This document shows positions 48,687-60,867 of a DNA stretch of 64,000 bases, one piece after another. The translations under genes and the position numbers were made by a program. Location of the stretch: contig WTXG01000003.1 in the NCBI GenBank assembly GCA_022496185.1, positions 186,001-250,000 on the forward strand. The letters are read 5' to 3'. The stretch's first letter is position 1, and each line of letters starts with the position of its first letter. The notes beneath the pieces are model-generated. The model was given only the letters and a program-made list of their open reading frames with translations. It made no database searches and was not told the origin of the DNA. Source of the DNA: Multifurca ochricompacta (Eukaryota > Basidiomycota > Agaricomycetes > Russulales > Russulaceae).

Positions 48687-51600
48687 ATGACGATGGCCAT
48701 CCCTACGGCCACTATCGTCTGCTGCTTGCGAAGATCCCGACACACCCCCGCGTCTCCTCTCTACAGGAGGCTCACAAGCAGTGAGCATTCCAAGTGTCTT
48801 AGCTGCTCGAACAACCTCGTAGCTGACGATTGTGCCATCCCTTAAGCCACTGCTACTCCTCTTCGGGCATTTCATGTGTCTAGACACGTGCGCGAAGAGA
48901 CCAAACCGTCCGCATCGGCTGAGGTAGAATCAAGTGAGTGTGTGATCCGCCAACTCGACCCTTGTCCTCTTTAAATCGATGCCTTGCCGACTCGGCTTTG
49001 TTTTGTTTTTGTTTTCTCAAGGCGTCCCTTACTCGTCCCTGAGGGTCGGCGTTCCGCGAGAGATCTACCCGAACGAATGTCGCGTTGCGCTAACACCACA
49101 AAATGTGACCCTTCTCCGAAAAAAAGGCTTCGCGCAAGTGCTTGTAGAACGCGATGCCGGGACGCGAGCGCAGTTTTTGAACGAAGATTACGAAAAGGCG
49201 GGGGCGACGCTCACATCTCGCGAAGAGCTCTTTGCCAACACCGATATCATGCTCAAGGTCCGGCCGCCTTTGCAAGAGCAAGAACGAGAAGTCGAGGAGA
49301 TCAAGCAAGGGAGCACCCTTGTCTCCTTCCTATATCCGAAGCAAAATAAAGCGCTTGTGAGGAATTGGCGAAAAGAGACGTCAACACGTTGGCCATGGAC
49401 ATGATACCCCGAATTTCACGTGCCCAAACTTTCGATGCGCTCAGGTTGCTTGCTGTTCTCCTATGCGTGGCGCATAGCGCTAACACGTTGTGATTGTGAT
49501 TAGCTCTATGGCAAATATAGCTGGCTACAAGGCCGTATTGGAAGCTGCTAATCACTTTGGTCGATACATGACCGGTCAAGTACTGCCGCGGGGTACGTCT
49601 TCACTTTTTTTTTACGTGTTTGAGTTTGTTCCTCGGCCTTGGCTCGTCCTCGGCTTCTTACGTTTGCATTTACCTTTGTCCAGAAAGGTAGCGTGGGTTT
49701 CCTTTTCTAATAAATAAAATAAAATATTTATTTAGAAACGCGTGCGTAGATCCCACCATGCAAGGTCCTAGTGATTGGCGCAGGTGTTGCAGGTCTCAGC
49801 GCCATTGCTACCGCGCGACGTCTCGGTGCTATCGTGCGCGGTTTCGACACACGTCCTGCCGTTCGTGAACAGGTCCAATCTCTTGGTGCAGAATTTATCG
49901 AGGTCTCAATACAAGAAGACGGAAGCGGAAGCGGTGGTTATGCGAAAGAGATGTCCAAGGAGTTCATAGAGGCCGAAATGGCTCTTTTCTTAGAACAGTG
50001 CAAGGAGGTAGACATTGTAATAACCACGGTAGTTCTCTTTCACTGTCCCTTCATCACTTCGATTCATGCTATCCTTCAGGCTCTCATTCCCGGAAGACCT
50101 GCACCAAAGCTGATCACAAAGGAGGTTAGGTCGAAAGACACATCACCAGGCAGTAGTTCGCTAATAGTTGACGACATAGATGCTTGGCGTTATGAAGCAA
50201 GGCTCGGTCGTCGTGGATTTGGCGGCGGAAGCAGGTGGAAATTGCGAGGCTACTATTCCGGGAAAACTTCATGTTCACAAAGGGGTCACAATAATCGGTG
50301 TGTGTCGACGAATGTTTTGTATGTTTCCAGCTATAATTCAGCGTTTTCACTAGGTTACACTGATCTCCCGTCCCGGCTTCCAACTCAATCCTCGACACTC
50401 TATTCCAATAACATCACAAAGTTTCTTCTGTCCATGACCCCCCCAGCACACCTTCAAGTTTTCATATCAATCTGGATGATGAAGTTGTTCGCGGCGCTCT
50501 TGTGGTGCATCATGGTGCTCTTCTCCAGCCTGTCCCGCGTGTGGCCCCCGCTGCCCCCGCTGCTCCACCCCCGCCCGCGAAGACAGCTGAAGCGAAGGAA
50601 ACGCGCGCAATTACGCCATGGCAGAAGGCCACGCGCGAAGTTGCGACTGTCACAGCAGGTATGGGTACCGCTGTTGCACTAGGGAAAGTGACGGGTCCGC
50701 TTTTCATGGCCAACTTCTTCACGTTTGGTCTGGCTGGTCTTATCGGGTACCGCGTTGTCTGGGGAGTCGCACCCGCTTGCACTCTCCGCTGATGTCCGTT
50801 ACGAATGCGATCTCCGGTAAGCTGGAACCTACTCCAATGTTCGACGACGACTCATCGTGGGATGTCAGGTATGGTTGGTATTGGTGGGCTCTTTGTCATG
50901 GGCGGTGGATACCTTCCTGGAACTGCATCTCAAGTACTCGGCGCACTGTCAGTTCTTCTGGCAGCGTTAATGTCGCTGGAGGCTTCGCGATCACTAAACG
51001 CATGTTGGACATGTTCAAGAGTAATGTGTATTTTACAATGCTTCATACGTTCATTCTAACTCGACCATGTAGGACCTGGAGATCCCCCAGAATATTCGTG
51101 GCTATACGGGATCCCTGCGGTGGTATTCACTGGAGGTTTTCTCGCGGCAGCCCATACAGGAATGGCAGGTCTTGTGCAGGCTGGGTATCTGACAAGTAGC
51201 ATCCTCTGCATAGGTTCGGCATTTGAGTTCCCGCGTTGAAACTTTGATCATGAGTAAGTTTTGTTGCCAGCTTCATTATCCGGTCTCGCCTCCCAGGCGA
51301 CCGCGCGCCAGGGCAACGTGCTCGGGATACTCGGCGTAGGCTCAGGCATCCTCGCTTCACTTGCAGCAGTCGGCTTCTCACCAGAGGTACTGGTCCAATT
51401 CGCAGCCGTCGCAACCATTGGCGGAACAGCCGGCGCGATCATCGGTCGCCGTATCACCGCAACGGAGCTCCCGCAGATGGTGGCGGCGTTGCATTCGGTC
51501 GTAGGTCTCGCGGCTGTGCTGACAAGCATCGGCAGCGTGATCGGCACCGCGGCGGATCACATTTCTACGCTGCACTTGGTCACGGCGTACCTTGGTGTCC

Positions 51601-53189
51601 TTATTGGTACGCTCGCTCCCCATCTTTTTTTTTTTTGAACCAGCTCGGGCTCGGGGGATAACTGACGTCGCGCGTTGCATTGTGGAAAAAGGCGGTGTGA
51701 CGTTCACAGGCTCTATCGTCGCCTTTCTCAAGCTCGCTGAGAAGATGTCGTCCAAGCCCCTCATGCTTCCGGCTCGGCATCTCATCAATGGATCCCTGCT
51801 CGGCGTGAACCTGGCGGCCATGGGAGGGTTCTTAGCTGCTGCACCAGTCGTCCCGGCAGTGGCCGCCGGATACCTTGGATTGAACGCGCTGCTCAGTTTC
51901 ATTAAGGGATACACGCTTACTGCTGCAGTCGGAGGAGCGGATATGCGTACGTTGCTCTGCTTTCTTCTCTCTAGAACCTCTGTTGACGACGAAGGTCTGC
52001 GGCAGCTGTCGTCATTACTGTGCTGAATGCGTACTCTGGGTTCGCTTTGGTTGCTGAGGGTCTGTCTCGGAACTTGCTGTTGCGACCCTTTAAGTATTCT
52101 GATGTAGCGATACTTTGGTATCATAGGTTTCATGCTCGACAATCCGTTATTAACTACAGTTGGGTCTTTAATCGGCGTCAGCGGCTCCATTCTGTCGTAC
52201 ATTATGGTGCGCATCCTCTTCTGATCTGCAGGTCAACTTGTATATATTTATCACATGCAGTGCGTGGCCATGAATCGCTCACCTATCAATGTTCTCTTTG
52301 GCGGCGCTGCTCCAGCGGCCGCGCCTTCCGACTATAAGATCGAAGGTCAAATCACACAGACAAACGCGGATGATGTGGTGGAGGCACTGGCAAATGCTGA
52401 CAGCGTCATCTTGGTTGGTCCTTTCAACCTTTTTTCCTGTCACGTTCTTACATTAACTACGTGGCGCAGGTGGTCGGGTACGGCATGGCTGTGGCAAAGG
52501 CACAATACGCGATATCAGAAATCACGTCCCTTTTGCGGGCAAAGGGTGTGAACGTGCGCTTTGCCATCCATCCAGTCGCAGGACGCATGCCAGGCCAGTG
52601 CAACGTTTTACTTGCCGAAGCGTCAGTGCCCTATGACAGTACGATCCTCCTCCCGTCTTTCTCGCCTCACCAGTGAATTTATCGGAGAATGTGTCTTACA
52701 GTTGTGTTGGAAATGGACGAGATCAACGACGACTTTAGCGACACAGACGTGACGCTCGTCATTGGCGCGAACGATACGGTCAACCCGATTGCGTTGGAGC
52801 CGGGTAGCTCGATTGCCGGCATGCCCGTGTTACACGCATGGAAGAGCAAGCAAGTCGTCGTGATGAAGCGAGGCATGAGCAGCGGATATGGTACGTGTTT
52901 ATCGTTCCTCTCCCCTAGTCCCTCACCACGAGTGAGCACGACAACTGACCTTTTTTGGGGGGCCGGATTGATGGCGCTTTCTTCAATTTAAAAAAATATA
53001 TATATATAGCGGATGTGCCGAACCCCATGTTTTACATGCCAGGAACGAAGATGCTGTTCGGCGACGCGAAGGATTCGTGCGAAGGTGTGTACCCTGCTCA
53101 TATGTCGTGACTTCCCGTGGGGCTTAATGCAATAAAACCTGTGACGCCGTTAAATAGCCATTAAGAGAGGGCTGGAGGCCAGAGGCTGA
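48687..53189 (+). CDS. NNT: Mitochondrial NAD(P) transhydrogenase, with several frame breaks
   Basis: NNT moves hydride from NADH to NADP+ across the inner mitochondrial membrane, using the proton gradient. Two 5' exons (48687-48780, 48847-48933) encode an Arg/Ser presequence ([30 protein letters not shown]) and splice in frame to [18 protein letters not shown] at 49022. The fused order alpha then beta is complete. NAD domain: [46 protein letters not shown]. Membrane domain: [61 protein letters not shown] domain: [64 protein letters not shown]. Frame is lost about five times, all in 49357-50966: near 49357, at 49581, C7 run 50438-50444, TT 50777-50778 and 50966. Each is repaired by one added base. 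The remainder is intact. Confidence 0.9.
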
Positions 53190-54303
53190 ACTGGCAAGTG
53201 TGCGGCGTATCTGCCGCGCGATGGACATAAGAGGAGAAGGAGCGTGGAGGGGTGGCTGCGCCTGGATTGTTCTAGTGTCTGGCCCCCCCCAATGAACATT
53301 CTGCCAGGTTCTGGAGTTTTAGCGTATATTTAAGATCGATCTGTATCGGATGCGCCGCACTTGGGATTATTTTGGGTTGGGCTATAAAGAGATCACATGA
53401 TCATATCAAACCTTTCTCACGCTCACGCATCCCACGCGACATGCCACCCCTGAACCGGCCCTAAATGTGCAGGGCCGACTAGGGCCAAGACCCTCCACCT
53501 TTTTTTTTTCTTTCTTTCTTCTACATCTTTTAACAACTACTTTCAGGCGCTGATTTACCACATGTTCGACTGGCCACGCGTTACAACGCAAGTCAGCTCC
53601 CTCATCGCCAGCAGCCTCAGAACGATTTTGGTACGCTCTTTGGCTGTGCATCCAGGTGGTTTTGGGTGTTTGGTGCGCGTCCTTTGTTGTTCTTCTTTAA
53701 GGCAACGGGGGGTTCCCATTTTCAACCCTCGCTTCTCGAATGGGTGTACAGTCACCTGGCGTTACCGATAGAACAGATAGAGACTAATCAAATGATGGGA
53801 GGTGAAATGGCTGTGCTAGATTTCGTATCATCTCTCTGTTCTTCTAGTGTGTGCATACTAGATGTATATGTATACATACAATATAGATCCAAGCCCGAGC
53901 TTACCCTTTTTTTTTGTTGGATTGGAGGAACCTGAGGGATTGATATTATGGTCACATCTGACCGTTGGTTGTCATGGAATTACGGAATCATCAGGTAAGG
54001 GGCAACCTAACTGGCATCTCATAGATGCGAGGAGACAATAACACTGTGTTCGTTCAAGTACTATCGTCCCAACTTCGTGACAATAAAATCGTGGCGTATC
54101 ATACACCCGTCGTAGAGCGATGTCAGAAAATATCCGAGTCCTGTCCACCACCAGACGAAGTCCACCAAACGAAGTCCAAGCCCAACATTCAGTCAATAAA
54201 ATAACACTGTATGCCACAATATTTGGACGGCAGATGACGCTGGAAGTTTTGCTGAGGGTTAAAAAGAAATAGGGCGGGGGTGGAAGGGAGGTGTTCTAAC
54301 CTC
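53190..54303. other. NNT downstream region with a possible small unrecognised ORF
   Basis: Mostly 3' UTR and spacer. A plus-strand frame from about 53546 to 53935 reads LPHVRLATRYNASQLPHRQQ and later FFKATGGSHFQPSLLEWVYS. An AG acceptor precedes it, and an ATG at 53441 (MPPLNRP) could supply a first exon. This looks coding in places, but no domain is recognised and the model is not closed. Confidence 0.25.
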
Positions 54304-55661
54304 TCAAACCTCGGGTAGGCCGCTGTATGCTTGCCGATTCGGCTGCAATTCGCTTGTAGAGCCATGATACTGGTTGCTCTGGTTTGTAGTGCGGATTGTC
54401 GGGGAAGGCGCTCCATGCGTTGGGTACGTCGATGGGTCGGAAGGGTCCTAGAAAGCCGCAGTTCTCGGATCAACTCCCAACTCTCGTATACGATAAAAAA
54501 AAACACTTACATAAAGTTTTGGTGATTCGATGAATAGCGGGTAAGGCGATGTTACCTGGCTCATGTCACCACCTTGACCACTCATGTACGTAGTAGAAGG
54601 GGCAGAGCGAGCGCGCCGACGACGAATGACGAACCACACCACTATACCAGCGATCAGGGCTGCCCCCACGACTCCACCGACGACGCCCCCGGCGATCGCG
54701 CCAGCGTTCGAACTGCTCTTGGAGGACGAATTCGATTGGGTCGATGGTACGGGCGAGGTCGCGCCAGGTGACAGAGTGGATTGGGTGGCTCTAGTTGATG
54801 TCGAGATAAGGGGAGCGGTACCTGTAGTTTCGGGAGAATCTGTGAAAAAGCCCAAAACATGTAAAAGACGAAGAATTCATCGGCAACACCACGCACCGCC
54901 AGCAAGCTGCGCTGTTGTGATATTCCAGGTGTCACCGGTCTACAAGGGTGGGAGGTGTGTTATTTTTTTGGCCAGGACGAAAGACAGAGGGGTTTACACT
55001 AGATGTGTCCAGATAGGCCCAATGTGGTACAATGGTACCTGCCGGGATAGAATTTGCGAAGCTGATAGGATAGCTGAGCTTAGGAGCTAGTGGAGATGAC
55101 GGGTGAGTTACCTTCCGGGGGGTGATGAGGCGGTACAATTGTACGACCAGGTGGAGTAACTAGGTACGAACAAGTTGATAGGTTGAATCCAAGGACCAAG
55201 AAATCAATCAACAACGCACGGGATCCACGATTCGCCTTGGCATGCATCACAGGCGCTGATGAGGTTGTATACGACTGTATTGCACTTGCATAGATCACTG
55301 TTGTCAGGACCGTTCGGGCCAGTGTATGAATGCTGGGGAAGCAAGGCAGGAATCGCGAATACTTCACAGGTTGATAAGATTGCATGTAGAGATGAATAGA
55401 AGGATCTACTGACCTCCATCGTTACACGTTGCTGCTAGGTATGAAGCGACCCAACATGGATTTTGTTGGAGGGAATTGTAAGACTTTGGTCATCATCATA
55501 ATCAATATCAATCAGGATAACATCAAAAATAGGTATGCAGCAGTGCTGCACAAAGGACGCACCCAACTGAAGCTAGAGTCAGTGCAATTTGGCGCATTGA
55601 CCTGCGCACGAGCCGATCCTATGAGGAGGAGGGATGAAAACGCAAGGAATGAGCCAAACAT
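54304..55661 (-). CDS. Secreted-type Cys-motif protein with single transmembrane helix, copy 1
   Basis: An agaricomycete-type membrane protein without known function. The minus-strand model starts at 55661 with a signal peptide (MFGSFLAFSSLLLIGSARAQ). The extracellular part has paired cysteine motifs: NSLQQNPCWVASYLAATC, VFAIPALLPQHSYTGP, LCKCNTVVYNLISACDACQ, WSYNCT, then SIPAGTIVPHWAYLD and WNITTAQ. A Ser/Thr-rich stalk precedes a Gly-rich helix (AGAIAGGVVGGVVGAALIAG) with stop-transfer arginines RRRRAR. The cytosolic tail contains DPSDPSTYP and ends SGLPEV. Eight or nine short exons join in frame; first exons complement 55661-55563 and 55483-55414. The final TGA is at 54304-54306. A paralogue lies 3 kb away in the same orientation. 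Confidence 0.78.
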
Positions 55662-55864
55662 CGCTGACAGGGACTGGTAAGAGTCAGGTCAGAGGCTAAA
55701 AGCCTTCGACCGGAGCAAGGGCACGAGAGCACATGTAATTCACATCCATCACGCATACAATCGGTAACCACGCCACGGGTACGGGTACAGGTAAGGTACG
55801 GGGTACATTCACCGAAGTGGCAACAACGACCGACCAACAACCCCCTCAACCTCAGATCAATGAC
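55662..55864. promoter_or_regulatory. Divergent promoter of membrane protein 1 and CHMP7
   Basis: About 200 bp, with imperfect GGGTAC/GGTAAC-like repeats at 55775-55806. No known operator is recognised. Confidence 0.4.
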
Positions 55865-57484
55865 ATGACTTCCCCTTCCTCACACTTGTCTTCACTCCCA
55901 TCTTATAATGGCCTGTCAAAATCGCGTATTCAATCCCTCTATTCAGAATATCTAGGCAGAAACACTCAAATCCGACAACCTACAACTCAAACGTCGTTTG
56001 GTGGCGCTCAACCCTGGACGCCATAGTCTCTCGTGGCTGGCAACCTAATACATCGGATACATTCATTCTACATGCTGATCAAAACCTCTTGGAGAGCCTG
56101 AGATACGAGGGTGCTGGAAAACCCCTTTGTTTGGGCACCGTAATTGTGAACGGTTTCCCCATCCATAGCATTCCAGGTGTAGAGCTGACCGACATCCTTG
56201 CTAGAGAAGACTGAGCTCGTCCATTCTCGCTTCGCAGTACCCCTACGACAATTTTAGATGCATCACAGTCAATATACGATTCTGGGTGGTTACCATACCG
56301 TGTCGCCTCGTTTGTCGTCGGAAAGCCACTCCTGTGGGCGCTTCAACAATTCAACCTTGTCAGCTCGGAAGACGAGAGCGACAGCGAGAGGTGGAAGCGA
56401 ATCAACGGAGATTATATCCTTCTCAGTGTCGTTGAGCGCGCAGCCGACACCGTGCTCGTTTCTCAACGTGCACGAGATGCGAGCCTCTCCGACGCGTTAT
56501 ACAGCTATGACTCGTTCCGTGCCACTTTTGCTGATTCTGCCCTTCCTGGAGTCACACTCTCCGACAATGATCTCCGCGTCCTTATAAAGTTTTTGGAACG
56601 CGACAGAAGGGCTGTGATTACTGAGAAAGAGGTATGCATCCTTGGACTCATAGTACTTGGCCCCGATACCCATTATCCACAGGTGATTAAGTTTGTTCAA
56701 GACGATCCTCGAACATTGGCAGTCACAGCAGTCGATCATGGCGTCCTGGAACTCAAAACTGCGGTTGCGAATATCTCAACGCAAATAGATAGCATCACTA
56801 CAAGATCGACTCGTGAATGCGCCGTTCTCTAATAAGCAATCTACAGTATCTCTTACATTTTGCCTCTAGCTACAAGGCGAAAGCAACGGCTGCCATCCGC
56901 CAACAGCACAAGTCGCTTGCGCTCTCCTATCTTCGCTCTCGCAAGCAACTCGAGGATGTACTCGCGCAGCGCCTCGGCTCGCTCGAGATCCTCCAAAGCA
57001 CTCTCTTGCGGGTTGAATCTGCTGCGGAAGATATCCAGGTACCGCACCTCCTCTTACAACTCTGTCTCCATTGTCGTTTACTGATCTCTTGTGTCGCTTG
57101 TAGATCGTGAAGACATACGAGAGCAGCACCGCCACTCTCCGCGCGCTGCTTGCGCACCCATCGATCCAGCGCGACGCTCTAGAGCGCACCTTCGATGCGC
57201 TGGCCGATGCTAATGCGGACGCGCGCGAGCTCGACGAAACAGTGCGCTCTAATTTAGATGTAGCGCTCGGTGTGAGCACGTCGCTGGAAGACGAGGACGA
57301 GATCGATGCCGAGCTCGCAGCCCTCGTGGCTGAAGCAGAGGTTGAAGCGCCAGAGAAGAAGATCCAGCGCCTAGCAACGTCGGAGCCGACACGTCCAAAT
57401 GATGTACTTGAGGTCCGGGTAGTTCAGGGGCGTAATGACGCAAGTGCTGCTGCGACAGTACCAGAGCCTGTGCTTATTGGATGA
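55865..57484 (+). CDS. CHMP7: ESCRT-III protein CHMP7 / Snf7 family, with frame breaks
   Basis: CHMP7 recruits ESCRT-III to the nuclear envelope for sealing and surveillance. Two halves are visible. The N-terminal winged-helix part has LSSLPSYNGLSKSRIQSLYSE, NSNVVWWRSTLDAIVSRGWQ, FILHADQNLLESLRYEG, IYDSGWLPYRVASFVVGKPL and WALQQFNLVSSED. The Snf7 part has AAIRQQHKSLALSYLRSRKQ, LEDVLAQRLGSLEILQSTLL, IVKTYESSTATLRALLAHPS, FDALADANADARELDE and acidic C-terminal helices. The start is the ATG at 55865. The frame must be corrected at about 55951 (T), 56207-56208 (AA), 56252-56255 (T4) and near 56815, each by one base. The order of motifs is otherwise perfect, so sequence errors are likelier than decay. 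Confidence 0.82.
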
Positions 57485-58526
57485 AGCTTGAACGCACGTC
57501 TTAGTTGCGCTACTTTCTGCATATTAGAATTGCTGAGGAAAACACAAAGTACATCGTTTCCCTTATCCTCTGTGTCCATGAGCAATATTTACGGATCCCC
57601 GCCAGCGCTAAGAGTCTTTGTCACTACCCGCTTGTCACGGATGACGGGTAAAATGTCATACGATCCATGGGTTGCGAACGGCCGTTGTCGATGCCGCACA
57701 AAGGCACGCATTCACCAACTTATATGTAATCTGAGATGATCCCTATCACGGCCAAGCCAACCAAGGGTCCTCGTAAGACCCTACTTCGCAGCTTTCCCAA
57801 ACTTGATCTAGAACTAGATAGATACTCATCTCACACCACCATTTTCGACTGAGCCAAATTTAGATGATGAGATCTAGGAAAGATGGGTTGGCAGCAGCAG
57901 CATCCGGAAATATACAATATAACTCGATAACTCGGACTTTCATCTAACTGGGGCAATTGCCCCAGTTCTCTCAGTTCCGTCGTGGTGTCTTTATTGAATA
58001 CCTGATGTGTTGCTGTGTGAGGGAAAACTAACGGGTCTGGACAATTCAAGTCAATGTTAATTCAATCCATGACCCTGTTCACGAAACATCACACACAACA
58101 TGACTGACAAGTATTCATGCGTTTAGTGCGTAAAGCATCCTGCCAGCGCCTGATCCAGATTCACCGGCAGCTGCTCCAGGTGCCCATGACAACACGCGCG
58201 GATACGTACGAGCGAGCATCACCCTACATGCTGTGAAACGTGGCATGCAACGCAGCAATGCGATCGGTGGATTTCCTGTAAATACATATCCGAAAATTTG
58301 ATCTATTGCACAGAATCCTGGTTCGTGTGGGTAGGCGAGTAGAGTGCGTAACAGATCATAAGTCCATGATAAATAATGAAATGAGTATCGTATCGGACAG
58401 TACGCTAAGTATGCAAATGAAATAAGATGCGAGTATGGTGAAACAGGACTGCTATATCTCTTTCCGCGCTTCCCGCGGGAAACGAGGTCAAAAAAAAAAA
58501 GGGAAAACTTAGAACAAGAGGGTAAT
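57485..58526. other. Convergent intergenic region CHMP7 / membrane protein 2
   Basis: About 1 kb. No gene is recognised; open frames are short and lack motifs. A palindrome-like CTAACTGGGGCAATTGCCCC stretch (GGGGCAATTGCCCC, perfect 14-bp inverted repeat) lies at 57951-57964. Confidence 0.5.
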
Positions 58527-59844
58527 TTATATCTCGGGGAGTCCGGTGTAGTCCATTGGACGCGATTTCGTTGATTGGGGCGTCACAGAATCCTGAATCG
58601 TGTTAACTGTCGTCGTCGTTTTCATAGCCGCCACGCTGATGCCGCTTTGACTTTGAGACAAGGCCGTGAACTTTGGATATGTCCTAGGGTCCGAGGGATC
58701 CTGTAGCGCGAATGCCATAATGCAATAGATCCCATCAGCTCGTTGTCCCACGCTTAACCCGAGACAGCCCCATAAATATCTGTGCACGCACATAGAATTT
58801 GATGTCCGGATCGGGAATCCAGGGAACAATCTCGTATTCCCCTTTGTGTTGTTCAGTGGTGAGACGCTCGGTTGAGGTTGATTTCCCATCGCCTGTCAGT
58901 TTCCGTCGCCTCCAAAGACGGCGCAGATAGTACCAAGCAACCACTCCGATGGCCGCAAGCATGAGCAAAACCGAGCCTGCTATAGCGCCTGCAGTCGCGC
59001 CAGCACTTATGGCATTCCCGGTGCTGAATTGAGGTGCAAATGGCGGGCGGTAAGTACCAACAGATTCAGGGTTGCCACCGAAATTGCAGGCAGTAACATT
59101 ATCCCAGGGTTGAGAGTCCTATCAGGCCAAGCGTGGATGAAACAAGACAGAAAGGACGGGCAGGAAACATACGGAGACGCCCAGAAACCCCCAGGCGGGT
59201 ACGCGGGTGTCATTAGGTATCAGCTGAGGGAACCTGCTCGCCAAGCTCGCTCAGCGTCTTAGGGGCACGGTACATAAGAATCACGAACGTTGACACCGGA
59301 GAGATTTTGGTGCAGTTTGCCGTCCATTGTTCATACCTACAAAGGGGGTTACCAGGAAATATATCAACGCAAAGAAAACCAGGCGCACGATATCCAAACA
59401 CCTTTCTGGCAGCCAGCGCACGCGCTTATCAGCGAATACGTTACAGAATTGCACTTGCAAATGTCTGCATCATCCGGCCCAGATGGACCTGTATAGTGAC
59501 TTCCAGGCGAAAGTGGTGGGATCGTAAATTCTGCACCAGGTCAACGGGTCTTCCACAAAGCCGAAGAAATGGTTGTGAACATACGTCCGTTGTTGCATTG
59601 CGCAGCGAGATAAGCAGCTACTAGCAAGGACTTTGGTTGAGGCTATTAATGTCTGTTGGTGTTCAACGAGGTCACGTTCGTCGGGGCAGAATGATATACG
59701 AACCCAACCCCAATTTTTCATTGTAGAAGGAAGACATTCAGGTCCCTGAACCTGAGCCCTGACAGGTACAAGAACGAAGGGAACTAGCAACAGTGTCAAA
59801 GGGAGGGGCAGGAGAGTAAACCATGGTAGTTGTGGTTGGGACAT
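58527..59844 (-). CDS. Secreted-type Cys-motif protein with single transmembrane helix, copy 2
   Basis: Paralogue of the gene at 54304-55661. The minus-strand model starts at 59844 with a signal peptide (SQPQLPWFTLLPLPLTLLLV..VRAQ). The same blocks follow in the same order: NSLNQSPC, VAAYLAAQCNNG, FTIPPLSPGSHYTGPSGPDD, ICKCNSVTYSLISACAGCQ, WTANCT, FPQLIPNDTRVPAW and WDNVTAC. Then come a transmembrane helix (AGAIAGSVLLMLAAIGVVAW), basic RRLWRRRK, and a cytosolic tail with DPSDPRTYP that ends TGLPEI. One base is missing at about 59624: CC would restore PC-LVAAYL. The tail similarity (DPSDP.TYP, GLPE[VI]) supports common origin rather than chance. Confidence 0.72.
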
Positions 59845-60867
59845 AGTAGAAGACAAGCCAGGCGAAAGGGGGACTTGACGAGGAAACGTCGTGATGTGGA
59901 CAAGTCAGTAAGGGAGAAGGCCAATTTACGTAGCGAGCACACTAAAGGTCGGGACGTCCGCAAGCCAGCGTAGAATGACCTTACCTTGATATCCCCGTAG
60001 TTTGGTTTCGCACGGTAGTTTCTTAGCGTCGATCAAATGCACTGGGACCTGACCTAGATTAATTCCCCGGAAAGAAACCAGACCAACCGAAGAAGTAAGC
60101 AAATGGGTCCGCGCTACTCGCAGAAACTGCTCGGCTCGCTATTCTTCGGTGGTCCAGTCGGGCTATGCGTTTGGATCCCATGCCCGGTCCCATGCCCGAA
60201 TCCTCCCCGCTTCCCCCCAAACAGATCCAAGTGTACTGGGCCAAGGTATAAGAGGTACCCCAACTACGCACTAATGCACTAATGATGGCACCTCCACCTC
60301 CACACACATACATTCACCACTATCTGACGTAAGATGAGGGTGACGATCTAGTAGATCACGTGATATTCTGATTTTTCACTGCCACTGATGTGCTGATGTG
60401 TAGTAATCGCACCAGACAATGGAGAGGAGAACGCCGCAACATGGCCAGAGGAATAAAACCCTTGGTTTTATATCAGTGTCAGGGTTTGCGCTCATATCAA
60501 TCTTCGAAAATATCGGACATGAAGTTTTTTCTTATGAAATGTGGGATTTTGCTGAGGACATCCCAAGTGCGCAGAGCAGCAACCGGACGCAACCACCGAG
60601 ATACAAGAACCGTCGGCATAGAACCGCCTGTCAAACAAAACTAATTGCAGCTGCGATTAATACGTGACCAGACTAGATTGCTCGTCACCGTAGCCAGATG
60701 CCTATCCCCGAGCTCCCAAAGGTGTTAAGGCCTAACTGAAGCATGCAGTGGCCATAACACCACCCACCCAAATTTGAGAAAACAAATCACGTGGCCAGCG
60801 AGTCTCATTGGCGTCTCGGTTTATTTCCGAGTCGCATCTTTTACCAGAGCCACGCGGAAATCAGTAC
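59845..60867. other. Intergenic region
   Basis: About 1 kb. No gene is recognised. Upstream of membrane protein 2 there is no clear TATA box; an open plus-strand frame at 60390-60667 lacks motifs. Confidence 0.45.

Noticed and set aside
48979..49020. NNT start at the ATG 48979 ([10 protein letters not shown])
   Set aside because: The two upstream exons give a better mitochondrial presequence and splice in frame through a strong GTGAGT donor; 48979 lies within the intron.
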